Origin: Poa pratensis
Lineage: Eukaryota; Streptophyta; Magnoliopsida; Poales; Poaceae
DNA length: 64,000 nucleotides
Assembly: GCA_947311845.1 (NCBI GenBank)
Contig: CAMZMU010000111.1
Location: forward strand, 26,543,638-26,607,637
Reading direction: 5' to 3'
Part shown: piece by piece, positions 46,372 through 57,036 of the stretch
Layout: every line of letters begins with the position of its first letter
Numbering within the stretch: position 1 is the first letter of the stretch
The notes under the pieces: generated by a model
What the model was told of the DNA's origin: nothing
Databases searched by the model: none
What the model saw: the letters and a program-made list of their open reading frames with translations, nothing else
Translations under genes and position numbers: made by a program

Positions 46372-46853
46372 CTAAGAAAGTTTGCAACAGTAAATCATAC
46401 AAAAGAATCTCATTGAAACATTGTTTAAAGCCACTTAGTAATATCTGTTTCAAGAGGAGAAGAAATATGGTCAGGCTTGTGTGATCATTGTGTAGCTAGA
46501 TATGCACCAGAAGCAGCAGTTCATTTTAACTTCATGACATCATGCCGTAGAAAACAAACAGAAGCTCCTAAGGTAGTAGGCAGTGGAAGAAAACAAAGTC
46601 AGTATTTCCAGGAAATTCAACCAATAATACAAGGTTCAGTTAATTATTAGCATTAGCAGTTCAAACAAAAATTAGTACTCAAATACTAATACAGGTTTAA
46701 GACTTTTGAACCTTAACTGAAGACTTGGGTAAAATCTGAAAGTGTCCGTAGTCCAACTAAGAGATAGAACTAGGCCAATATGCAACCACATAGCCAGCTT
46801 TGTAAACCTGCTAAGGTAACAGCAAACGGCAAACTAATTTTAAAATGACTAGG
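46372..46853. other. Intergenic DNA without recognised features
   Basis: No coding potential, repeat family or regulatory site was recognised. Confidence 0.4.
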
Positions 46854-47473
46854 TGTTAGGTTTAATCTTGATTTTCGTTGTATCTGCATTAGTTTGTTTC
46901 TGTTCATGCATATAGCTAGTTAGTTGCAGCTAGGTGGAGCTTCAGAACATGCAGGAGGGTGAGATGCCCGCGTCGTCAGATGCGGTGCATGGCGAGATGC
47001 CGAACGGCGAGAGGCCGCTGTACATGCATGTCCTAAGTTGTTAGCTGTATTTGCATGTGTGTGGCCGGGTCGTGTTGATCCTAGAGCGATTCTAGGAGTA
47101 GATCAGATTGGTACGTCAAGTTAGTTAGCTGCATGAAACGATCGTGGAGAGATTCCAGGTCTGTTGGTGCATGGAGTTAGTGGAGTAGTGGTGGCGTGAG
47201 TTGCATCGCAGGAGTGCCTAAACTTTGTGTACAAATAGTGGTTTAAGTAATGAGAAAAGGCAAGCCGTGAGGGCTGAGCAGAAAAGATGTAGTCTCTAGT
47301 TGTACCAGGGAAGTGAGACTCTCAGCAAAGCAGCAGCTGCTCTCTTCCTTGGTGCTTGCGTGCGTGTGTGTTCTCTCTTGGCGTGTGTTCTTGTGAGATA
47401 CAAGAGTGAGTAGAAGATTCAGAGAGTTAAAGAGGTAGAAGAAGAAGAGGGGCTGCGAGATGCAGCCCCAACA
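46854..47473 (+). repeat. Putative copia-like solo LTR, 620 bp
   Basis: It starts TGTTAGGTTTAATC and ends GCAGCCCCAACA, with near-perfect inverted ends TGTTAG/CCAACA. The flanks are ctagg on the left and ctaga on the right, a 5-bp duplication with one change. No internal domain is attached, so it looks like the product of LTR-LTR recombination. The CT/GT-rich 3' third and the end sequences suit a copia element; the family is not known to me. Confidence 0.6.
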
Positions 47474-48249
47474 CTAGATTCAAGCTGACTTCCACATGCA
47501 AACCAAGTGTGGCAGGGGAAGAGTTACCGGAGATCTGGTGGCAAAGCATAAGGAGGGCGAGGAAGAGGGGAAGAGTTACCGGAGAAGGCCATTGTCATCC
47601 GACTTGACACCAGCGGCACACCAACTCTCGTTGCCTGGCTGTGTGTTGCCACTCGGTCACCTTTTCCTTCGTCTCCCATGGATTTGTTCCATAGGTTGGT
47701 GGCGCTATTTTGCACCCGGTGGATCCAAGAGGATCGACTTGTTTTGGGACAGGAATTCCCCGCCCAGCCCAAACAAAAGCGTAGAAATGCCACGCCCGGG
47801 AACACTGCCCAGCCGAGCTGATTTATGGGGAATCAGCCGCAATCCCGGCCATTCAGCCAAACAATCCTTAATTGGTTCCACTAGTGGATCTAATCTAATT
47901 CCTAGTAACAAAACAAGGGTTAAAGGTAAAAAAAAAACAAGGCTTAAGACTATAGTATATGACAAGCACATAACATCACAGCATAAGTGGAACCAAACAA
48001 ATCAACCTCAGACTAAGCTTAGCAAAACTCTAGCACAAATGAACTCATACCAAGATAAGTCATGTGTGGACACGCTGGACCAACTCCAGAACCTAATCAT
48101 TCTACTAAGTCGTCACATAACAAGTTGCAAAGTCTCAAGCAATCTTAGTATACTATGTTCACCCAAGCATAAGCTGGGCAGACAATATTAAACAAATGAA
48201 TCTGAGGGTACATGTTATGTCATATGAGATGTGACTGGTGTGAAGAAAC
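47474..48249. other. Intergenic stretch with an uninformative open frame
   Basis: An open + strand frame (47496-48191) and overlapping minus frames exist, but none has a motif, splice context or plausible composition. A 20-bp direct repeat (ggggaagagttaccggagat and near-copy) occurs at about 47517 and 47567. Confidence 0.35.
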
Positions 48250-49340
48250 AGTAAGTTCAGTCGTGCCCTAAGTCTTCGCTGGTTATGGCAGCGATGGGCT
48301 TCAGACTACAAACTTTGGGAAAAGCTAAACATTCCTTTTAGTATAACTGACAGAGCTCTCTTTGCAGCTTCAACAACTATCATAATTGGCAATGGAAAAA
48401 AGGTGGTCTTCTGGACGGACAATTGGCTTGAAGATGTGAGCCCGGCAACAATTGCACCTTCTCTGTATCGCATCTCCATTCGGAAAAATAGGACGGTGCA
48501 TGACGTGATGCTGAACGATAAATGGATTCAAGATCTCAAACATCAGATCGGAGACGCCCACATTGACGAGCTTGTGGAGCTGGCTCGCAGAATCGACGCG
48601 GTAAACCTGAATCCAGACGAGGACGACACCATTACCTGGACTGCTTCCAGCTCAGGGAGGTACACAGCTGCTTCAGCGTACAAAGCGCAGTTCTTTGGCT
48701 CCTTGAGCACGAATTTCAAGAGCATCATTTGGCGACAGTGGGCACCTCCAAAATGCAAGGTCTTCCTTTGGAAATTTCTTCTAGACAGGGTGCTTACGTC
48801 GGACAAGTTGTTGCAGTGAGGCTGGGACACCGATTATTTTTGCCCCTTCTACCGTAGGAACCTGGAGACTTCTAATCATCTGTTCCTTGATTGCCCGTGG
48901 GCCAAGGAGGTGTGGTGCAAGTCAGCGGCAGTCTTCGGTCTACCCAAGCTCAACCCAAACTCGTGGCCACAGGAAATTGATTCCATACACTCCTGGTTAA
49001 CAACCATTTCCAGCAGGGTCTCAAAGGAGCAAGCCAAATGGATCAAAACAACAACTACTTTAGTGTGTTGGGAGCTATGGAGGGAGCGCAATCGTCGCAT
49101 TTTTTAGAACAAGATTGCTTCTGCTACGGGCATCATTGCCACAATTGAGGAAGTTGCGTCAAATTGGAGGTTGGCAGGGGCTCCAATTCCCCTAGTTAGG
49201 CAGTATGGTGGGAGCCCTTTCAACCCAGGCTGACTTTTGGTGTTTTAGGTTTTTTCCCCCTTAAACCCCCCAGCTCTCCTTTTCCTTTTTTGGGTACTCT
49301 TGTAATGCCTTTTTACTCCTCCTAAGTCTGCTATCATTCC
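48250..49340 (+). pseudogene. L1-type LINE 3' part (reverse transcriptase C-terminus and zf-RVT)
   Basis: The reading runs from YKLWEKLNIPFSITDRALF, through GNGKKVVFWTDNWLED, to the zinc-binding region WAPPKCKVFLWKFLLDRV and ETSNHLFLDCPWAKEVW, then the weakly conserved C-terminus. A TGA near 48817 and a TAG near 49105 interrupt it. No catalytic reverse transcriptase core and no clear polyA tail are present. It lies tail to tail with the papain-like gene. Confidence 0.8.
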
Positions 49341-49358
49341 AAAAACATGTTGTCCACA

Positions 49359-51845
49359 CTAACGAAGTACCTGCAATTTAAAACATGAAAGAGGTGAGTT
49401 CAGAAGAAACAAGAAATTGCATGCTATCAACAAATTCCAACCGACAACATAAACTAAGCTAGAATATAAATAGTAATAATCATATAATAAATTGGATTCG
49501 TTCCATAAATGGCATGTTCTCTGAATCCGAGGAAAAACGCACAATCAAGAGGGCATAGTGCAATCCAAAATTAAGCATATAGCCAAAGAGATCAGTCTCT
49601 ACATTCAGACCCAACTAGCATTTTCAGGCTATCAATCATTGACTAGGTATTCTCACAAACCACAAAATCAGATGAAAAGGTTCCAAGTGGGTGAGCAAGC
49701 ATAAAAAAACTATCTTGACACATAAACGTTCATGGATAGTATTTTGGCTTGATAACAGACCATCTAGCAATTCAAAAGCATCAATATTGTCAAAAATCAA
49801 TGGCCACGTATAGAGGTATAAGGCTCTAAGAAATGAAATATTAAATATCTTAATTAGAGTTAAAATTACCTCAACAACTTCAAATGAATAAAGCTCCTTT
49901 ATTGAAGTTACGTCGACCTTCAAAAAACCGCCTAACCCAAACATGGTACCCTGAGAATCCTGGCACTCAAAGAATGGGCCGTTTTCCAATCCAAATGAAA
50001 TCACACTCAATGCGTGTGTTGCTGGTTTGGTCGAGTTACCATGAAGATTATTTGGATAATATTTATAAACCGCACCGGTCTTGTAACACTCTTCGTAGTT
50101 CTTGCTAATCCGGATCACCACACAAAGTGGGCCACCTCGTCGTAGCTCATATAGAGCATCCCTGATATGGTCGAGATTGTTCACATCATAAGACCGCAAG
50201 TTCCGAACACAATAACAGAAACCATATTGTGGTCGACCCTGAAACACAAAACATATGTCAAACATGTATTCACTAACAACTGAACTCATATGTACGCACT
50301 AACGACCACACAAAATTGTTACCATGTAATCATTTTCAGTCAATACACCAACATCAAGCAACTTCTTAAGCAGGCGCTTGGTAGCCGTCATATTAGGGAA
50401 CTGCTGTTTTGCTTGATCACTCAATTCCTTGAGATGGTGGACCGAAAAGCATATGTTTCTTCTCTGTTGAATCCGAAAATTGGATGCCATAATTGTTGCT
50501 ATGGCATAGTACATACACCAGTCTGCGATTATTACAGCAAAAGATCATTACAATCAGTAAAATGACACTAAACATATATGAATTCGCTTTACTGTGACAA
50601 TGAGTAAACTGGGAGCAGGTTTTGTTCAAGTAGCAACCATCCCTTGCCTTGCTACTTGAAGTTATAAGATATTTACGCAAGTTCAAGCTATTTCAAGTAG
50701 CAGTTTTTGTTCAGGTTTTGTTCAAGCTACACTAAGATTAGTTGAGATACAAATTGAAGTTTTAAGATATTTATGCAAGTTCACATATGTAAATGAGTCT
50801 TAGATGTACTATACAATACCATATAAAGAATGATCATGCAATACGAGTTATTATATTCAGTTTGATAAGCGATGTATATAGAAGATCCTCGAGAAAATGC
50901 AAGTCATAAGGTGTTCCCCAGAGTGAGATAACCCCATTTTGCTATCTTGAGCACTACAACCTTTTATTTTTCATATCAACTTAAACATTACTTACACGCC
51001 CAGCTTCAGCATAGATCAGTCCTATACATTATGCAGCTGTTCACTTAAGAGTTATCATAAACATACAGAAGAAGTAGCTAGCTACAATTTAGACAATAAA
51101 TTTGGACCCCTTGATCCTTCATCACAATACCAAATAAGTAGATGTCACAACAAATAAGAAATAAATTACGCCTATAATCTGCTGCTCTTCCCCGTAAGTA
51201 GTTCAAGTTTACTGATGCTCGGCTGAACCAGTACCCACTTAGTGGAAGGCCCCACTTAGTCGAATGCCACAATTCACAAAACAAACTGTGTGGGCAATTT
51301 GTCCAATCCAAAAATTATCATGATACTGACAAAGTGCAAGTCACAGAGTCATTTAAGTGACACGGGAATTTAGAGCTAGGGCTTACTCTAAATTTACGGC
51401 AACTCTAAAGTGCAAAGCATTTGGACTTCCTGTCCAATAAATTTAGTGTATGAAATAAGAAATGAGTAAAAAGTAGAACAGAAAACCACTTAATACCGTA
51501 ACAAATGGTCGCAATTTATGGTAAATATAGGTCAAACACAGCACATTATATTTTTATTTCTTATATATGTAACAAATGAATTAATTTATCAATTATTTTA
51601 CATGTAGTAAACTAAAAGAAGGAGGAGAAAGAACACGCGGTGTAGCGGCAACTAGTTATACTATTTACTTTGCTTGACACCGTAAGAGAAAAATAAAAGC
51701 CAAAAGTAAGCATACCAAAAGTAAGCATACCAGCAAGTTGTTCTTGGATAGGCGACAACGCCTTAATACCGTCATCTGACACATGATGCTTCCAAGAAAA
51801 CCTCTCCCGAAGTTGTTCATATATTTCTGGCATGGTATCTATGGA
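49359..51845 (-). CDS. Papain-like (C1A) protein with altered catalytic residues; 5' part unresolved
   Basis: Exons, in transcription order: about 51845-51731, 50522-50323 (200 nt), 50238-49870 (369 nt) and a short last exon 49370-49359 (VLR, stop). Borders are GT-AG and phases agree. The fold is recognised from FSWKHHVSDDG and SPIQEQLADWCMYYAIATI, corresponding to the papain block around the oxyanion Gln and catalytic Cys, and THALSVISFG, the catalytic His block. In the usual NSW site the sequence is QDSQG, so Asn becomes Asp and Trp becomes Gln. Gln-Cys spacing is one residue shorter than in papain. Proteolytic activity is therefore doubtful. The signal peptide and propeptide were not found; a GC-rich region with an AACCCTAG-type leader at 52500-52900 may be its promoter. 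The family is in general lysosomal/vacuolar; location here is unknown. Confidence 0.65.
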
Positions 51846-52130
51846 TACACTAGATTTAGTGAGTGAGAAATACAAAGTGAAATTCCACACAATTCATAAA
51901 TATACAAACAACTATCCCAAGAAAGTTCATAACAAAGGTGATTTTTTCCCTAAAAATAAAACAATCCCAAGTCCTGCCTTTACAAGAGAAAATCATCACA
52001 CTATTTAGAAGAGCTATCATGTGCAACTATAAAAGGTAACCTGTACAAGTTGCTCTAGCTCTGGCCAGCATCCAGAAATTGATACCATGTTTAATGGTTT
52101 ACGAAATAATAAAAAAGGTAATTGCAACAA

Positions 52131-52243
52131 GAATGGATTGACGGGTTTTGGGAGTCCGTGTTTGGCCTTTTTCCCATCCTTACTTTCTCGGCAAACAACT
52201 CGGTGACAATGCGAGTGTTGTCATCACTCCATTCGGCAGCCAT
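52131..52243 (-). pseudogene. Myb/SANT-like DNA-binding domain fragment
   Basis: From the ATG at 52243 the minus strand reads MAAEWSDDNTRIVTELFAEK, then VRMGKRPNT. This is the first helix and loop of the plant Myb/SANT-like domain (Myb_DNA-bind_3). The match fades after RPNT and the rest of the domain is not found. A strong donor-like AAA|GTAAGG falls inside the conserved block. It could be a 5' exon of the papain-like gene, a separate gene remnant or transposon-derived. These proteins usually bind DNA or transposase partners. Confidence 0.45.
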
Positions 52244-53088
52244 GATCGAACTTGAATATGCAAATGCATGTCACATTGTGTGTGCTAACCAAAAATTTGC
52301 CAATAACAGCAATACTCTATGCTAGAAAATTTGTCAAATAGCACGTCACACATAATTTGACATTATGGAAGTGAGTGTTCGGCCTAATCTACACCCTAGC
52401 AGATTTCCACAAGCAAAATGGAAAATTCGTATCATTCTGTCTATACAGTTTCAGATAACGTAGCACATAGCAGAAATCACATCATCTCATATCACAGCGC
52501 ACCTAGCAGAAAGAAACGAAGGGATTGGACCGATGCAGCCAGGGTAGGGGTCGGGCTGGAAATCGAGAGTGCTCACCGTGGAGCTCAGGACGCGATTGGT
52601 TCGCCGGTGATCTTCTGGTGGTGGCGTGATACCTCGTGGCAGCGACTGCGACGGCAAGCTCGTGGCGGCGGTGTCGAAGTCCTGGCGGCGGCAGCGAGCA
52701 GGGGCTCGATTCGCGCGGCGGCGATGAGAACCGGACGTCTAGGGTTCTATTCCGGCGTCCTCTCGCTCGATTTTTTCTCCGGCGTCCTCGATTCGCCGGC
52801 GGCCGGTCTGGATCGGGCGGCGTCTGTGTGGAATCGGGAAAACCTAGGGTTCTAGCGCTGGGAGTGAGATGAACCGGAGAGTCGAGGGGATAGCAGGAAG
52901 GAAAGAGATAGGCCGCGGTGGCAGTGCTGTTTGCTGAAACAAGGAGCTGGCTATGTCGCGGTTTTTTTTTTTTTCGGACATCCTTTTGTAAAAAAAAGTT
53001 AACTAACAAATTAAACCAAAATATTTTTTGGGGTTAGAGCATCTCCAACAGCCTTCCTATATTTGGATTGCCAAAACCGGTGCAGATT
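52244..53088. other. GC-rich probable promoter and leader region of the minus-strand unit
   Basis: 52530-52860 is much more GC-rich than its surroundings and contains ccctaggtttt/aaacctagggttc-type leader motifs on the minus strand (about 52840-52855). Open frames here are a composition effect. No TATA box was assigned. Confidence 0.35.
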
Positions 53089-53471
53089 TGGTGCTCCTGA
53101 GTTCCAGTAATCCTGCCCATTTAAAAAAAAAACCATATTTAAAAGTTTCAAAAAATTCTGAAAAAAATCATGCATGTTCCTACTGATATTTCCTAGAAAT
53201 GTGAAAAATCTCAATTCAAAATAATTTATGATTTGAGCTACACAAAAAAGAGAAACGTGCAGATCTGAGTATAGTGAACAATATAAAGTTTCAAAATTTC
53301 AATTTTTGTCTTTTGTTATGTAGCTCAAATTGTAAAGTATTTTATATTGATATTTTGCACGATTATAGGACATATCAGTAGGAACACGCACGCTTTTTTC
53401 ATATTTTTGAAACTTTTAAATATGTTTTTTAATTTTTGAAATGGGCGGGATCACTGGAGTTCGGGAGCATA
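53089..53471. mobile_element. Foldback MITE, 383 bp
   Basis: Terminal inverted repeats of about 33 bp (tggtgctcctgagttccag to cctgcccattt, against aaatgggcggg to gggagcata) enclose AT-rich arms that continue to pair (cctactgatat against tatcagtagga). No coding sequence. It interrupts another repeat that starts gagcatctccaacagcc at about 53038. Confidence 0.7.
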
Positions 53472-55620
53472 AACGACTTTCCATTGCCAAAACTGAGTTT
53501 AGCAATAGAAGAGAGAGAGTATATAGCAATCTAAAATCTTTACTGCTTTCCCAGCATCCCTAAAACTGAATTGCTAAACTATATGTGTTTCACAATGACA
53601 TGTGTGATCAACCTGTCAACTTTGGTCACATGCGCGTTTGTTGACCAGTTATTGATTGAAACAGTCACTGTGAGTCGAGTAGTTCACTGTGGGCCATTAA
53701 TTTTGTGAATAACCCATCTCTACATATACTAATCCCCCTATAATTCTTGCCCTCTTCTTGCTTCTCGTGTCCTCCAATAGGGTAGTGACCACACCATTAG
53801 GGTAGTGACCACACCATATGATGGTCTCAATCATATCTCACTTTATAGTCCACACCGATATAAATATATTATTGGATACATACGCACCACTTTATATTTC
53901 ACACCTAAAAATAAAATTGTTAGAGACATAAACATGTTTTGAAAATATTTGCCAATTTTTCGGTGAAAATTTTGGTATTTTCAGATACACAAGAAAATAT
54001 GGTGTGAGAAAGGAAAAATAGCTCAATTTCCCACTCAAAATTTCTTTTTTTGTATAGCCTAAAATAAAAAATATTATTGTTACAAGACTTATAGAGCACA
54101 AACAATAGTTACATTAGTCGTATGCTTTATTTGCCAAATCTGGAATCTGGATATATCGTTTCGATATTTATAAAAAAGAGATAAAGTGAGTTTGAATCTC
54201 TCCCTTATCATTTGTCTGACGCCGGCGCCCACCATAGCATCCTGTAGCCTATGCGCGACACCATTTCTCTCCATCCGCTTCTATCGAGCCGTATTCTACC
54301 AAAAATAGTCGTTTCACTATAAATTTCCCCCGCCTCTCCACACACCTTTGCCTCCGTCAAGCCCCTAGGAATACAGGGCACCTCGGTCCTCGGATGTCGC
54401 GTCTCAAGTCTATTATCAACTTGCAAGCAACGTGCGCTCCCCGTCGGTGCATATTCTGGTGGTCACACAACGCTAGTGGACTGGAAGAATTCCTACATCT
54501 CTCACAGCAATTGCATGTGAATACCCATGTCATCTCTCGCATCGGCCACTGATGTCGCCGTTGATGTTAGTGGTGCTCCACTCGGTGGTGGTGGAAGCTG
54601 CGGTTCAGACCGTGACCAAAAACTTGATGATGAAATGGGGTGGAAGGATGAGTTAGACATCTCATTGTTGGATGTCACCTAATTATTAATGAAACATGAT
54701 GTGTGTATTTATCTATGAACGTTTTCTCTATGTTTACTTATCTCTCACTTATATTAAGAGAACGAGACAGATTATGTAATCAACTGCGTGTGCGTATTTA
54801 GTAGATAGTTGGATGCATACACTAAAGGACCTATGAGTGTCTAGCCTCCGCTGTACTAATTAGAGTGCAAAGTCACGACTCATGAGTGTAAAATGATAAA
54901 ATAGCATGTCTTGTTAAATGTTTGGCGAACATGACAAACTAGAGATGAGCATTCGTGCACTTAAAATCTGGATCTGATATGATTCACATATTAAGATGGC
55001 ATAAACCGTTTAAAATCTCACTTTGCTCTATTTTCTGGTGCACATCTAGCGGTGGAATATTCTTCTATTTACATAATATTGATTCTACTGGATCCAATTG
55101 ATGTAAGTTTGCGGCACATAATTATGCCAACTATTACTGATTTTAGAATAATTTATGTCAGCAAAGTCCACTTGATTTTATTACAATAAATCAAGGACCT
55201 TGAGAACTGGATGGTTAATAAAATCTTGACTAATCTATCTCTTGAGTCTGCAATGTTCATCATATATATCTTACACTAGGTAATACGCCCGTGTGTTGCA
55301 ACGGGTGATAAATATCTTCGTAAATGCCTGCCATGGCCCACCAATTTTTGTGTTGTCGCACTGTCGGATCGATGCTTACACATCGTTCGTGAACAATTGG
55401 AAATCGGTTTCTACTTGCCGAGTATATAAATATCACCATAAGCATCCTTCAAAAAACCGTGCAAAGTTACAAACCAAACAAGATGACGGACTCACATTAT
55501 TCCAATTCTAGTTAGTTCAAATACATCAATATTAAACAAAACATAAAGGAAAACATTTTCCAAGCACAATTAGCTCAAATTAAAAAAAAAATGATTGTCA
55601 CTACTATTGATCACCATATC
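53472..55620. other. Intergenic DNA, mostly AT-rich
   Basis: It contains a short direct repeat (gggtagtgaccacaccat twice, about 53780-53818), an acgcccgtgtgttgcaacgg motif at 55286-55305 shared with 29835, and one small open frame described separately. No transposon end was assigned. The five bases before 55621 (atatc) may be the target duplication of the next element. Confidence 0.4.
54527..54682 (+). CDS. Small open frame, 51 aa, unknown
   Basis: ATG to TAA, 52 codons, acidic at the C-terminus, with a GGGG run in the middle and an ending LDISLLDVT. A TATA-like tataaattt lies at about 54319 upstream, and aatgaaac after the stop resembles a weak polyadenylation region. No family is recognised. 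It could be the last exon of a lost gene or chance. Confidence 0.2.
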   Translation: MSSLASATDVAVDVSGAPLGGGGSCGSDRDQKLDDEMGWKDELDISLLDVT

Positions 55621-56079
55621 TGACGAGGTGTGGACTCGGCAAATCCCTGGGTTGAGTACCCCGGGTTGATTAAGGGGAGAGAATTGAGCGCTGGTGATCA
55701 CGACGGCTGACAAGCGAGGCGTTTACCCAGGTTCAGGCTCCCGGAGGATAACACCCTACTTCCTGCTTGTCTGGTATTGAATGGCGAGTTGTGGCTACAA
55801 TGGTGAGATGGCGATCTCACTAAGATTGGTGGTGGCGGCTATCAGCTTGCTTACCCTAGACGAAGGACCCTCCTAGCCTTTATATGATAGGCTAGGTCTC
55901 GGGTGAACGGTGCCGATGGCGCTTACAAGATGATGAGAGTTGCATGACCTATCTGTCGACTGCCTTGGGCCGCACGTCGTCCTCTTTGGGCCTTCCTTGG
56001 GCCTTCGTCATAAGGCTGATAGGCTTGGCGTGACCCAGGTATCCCCAACGTGGGACAGTCGAAGAGTGACCCCACGTCA
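55621..56079 (-). repeat. 3' LTR of element 4, 459 bp
   Basis: Read on the + strand it starts TGACGAGG and ends CCCCACGTCA; in element orientation TGACGTGG to CCTCGTCA, with perfect 5-bp inverted ends. A TATAAAG on the minus strand near 55880 fits the LTR promoter. The adjoining polypurine tract fixes the inner edge. Confidence 0.85.
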
Positions 56080-56091
56080 GTAGCCCCCGAG
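56080..56091 (-). promoter_or_regulatory. Polypurine tract of element 4
   Basis: gtagcccccgag on the + strand, that is ctcgggggctac on the element strand, identical to element 2. Exact copies recur at 56327-56338 and 60835-60846, with a near-copy at 58771-58782. Confidence 0.8.
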
Positions 56092-57036
56092 TGCTTAGTC
56101 GAATCGCAGAGTCGAGTAAAGGACTCCTTCCTCCTGGGCACGCCGTCGGGTTCCTTAGTTGAACAAATAAAGTTAGTCGACTCCGGCCGTTCAGGGCTGA
56201 TGGAGGATTCCTTAGTCGAACCTTCGACTACAGGGCAAAACGCTGCAAGTACAGCCTTAGCCGGCAATTTTTTCGACTGTTATTGTTCTGAGTCACTCGG
56301 GAGCGCGAACAGCGCTCCCGATGGGAGTAGCCCCCGAGATTAAGCTGAATTGCTTGCAATTGAGGTTAAACTCAATTTTTCTTCAGTCGAAAAGCCCGCT
56401 CCCGATGGGAGTAAAGAATGGACTCGACGCGACGGAGTCGCAACTGGGGTTGCTCGACTTACTTTGTATTCGGCCGTTTTGGCTTACTTCACGAGTTGGT
56501 TCAGCTCTTGGAGCTTACTGAATCTTCTTGCACTCGAAGAAACCATTCAAGTTTGTTCGGCTCTTGGAGCTTACTGGATCTTCGACAGTCGAATGAACCA
56601 TTCGAGTTCTCCTTCAGCTCGCTGGCTTACTTGCTACACCTTCACTGTTGACGTCAGCGCTGACGTTTTGGCGCACTCTGTGCCCGATGGGACGTGACAG
56701 TGTGGGCCCAGTGTCAGTATTGACTGGAAACAGCGGTTCCCGCTTTGATCTGACCGTTGGGCGCGGAAATTTCGCGGCGTGATGATGGCGCCTTGATTCC
56801 CGTGCGGAGTGGGCGGCGTGGCCTGCGACGGTTGCCATCTCCGCGCGACACATGGATGGCCAGATGATGCTGTGGGATGCCGTTTCGCTTAGAACGGCCT
56901 GGATTAACTGACCGCGCGGTATAAATTTTTCACCGCGGCGGCGAACAGTTCATTCCGTCCCCATTCTGCCGTCGTCTCCGCTGCTTCCTCTCCGCCATTG
57001 CTGCTCTTTGCCACCAGTTGCTTTCCTCCCCCCTCC
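56092..57036 (+). other. Untranslated region and promoter of the element 4 antisense gene
   Basis: No coding potential. It contains gctcccgatgggag-type palindromic motifs (about 56310 and 56395), repeats of cagctcttggagcttactg (about 56502 and 56558), and an internal polypurine copy. A possible TATA (ggtataaatt, about 56919) lies 110-120 bp before the ATG of the antisense gene and is the best promoter candidate. Confidence 0.5.

Noticed and set aside
47496..48191. 231-codon plus-strand frame
   Set aside because: No motif, unusual composition and polyA-like runs inside; no splice or promoter context.
52503..53009. 168-codon Arg/Pro-rich frame near the papain-like gene start
   Set aside because: GC-rich leader region with overlapping open frames on both strands; no domain.
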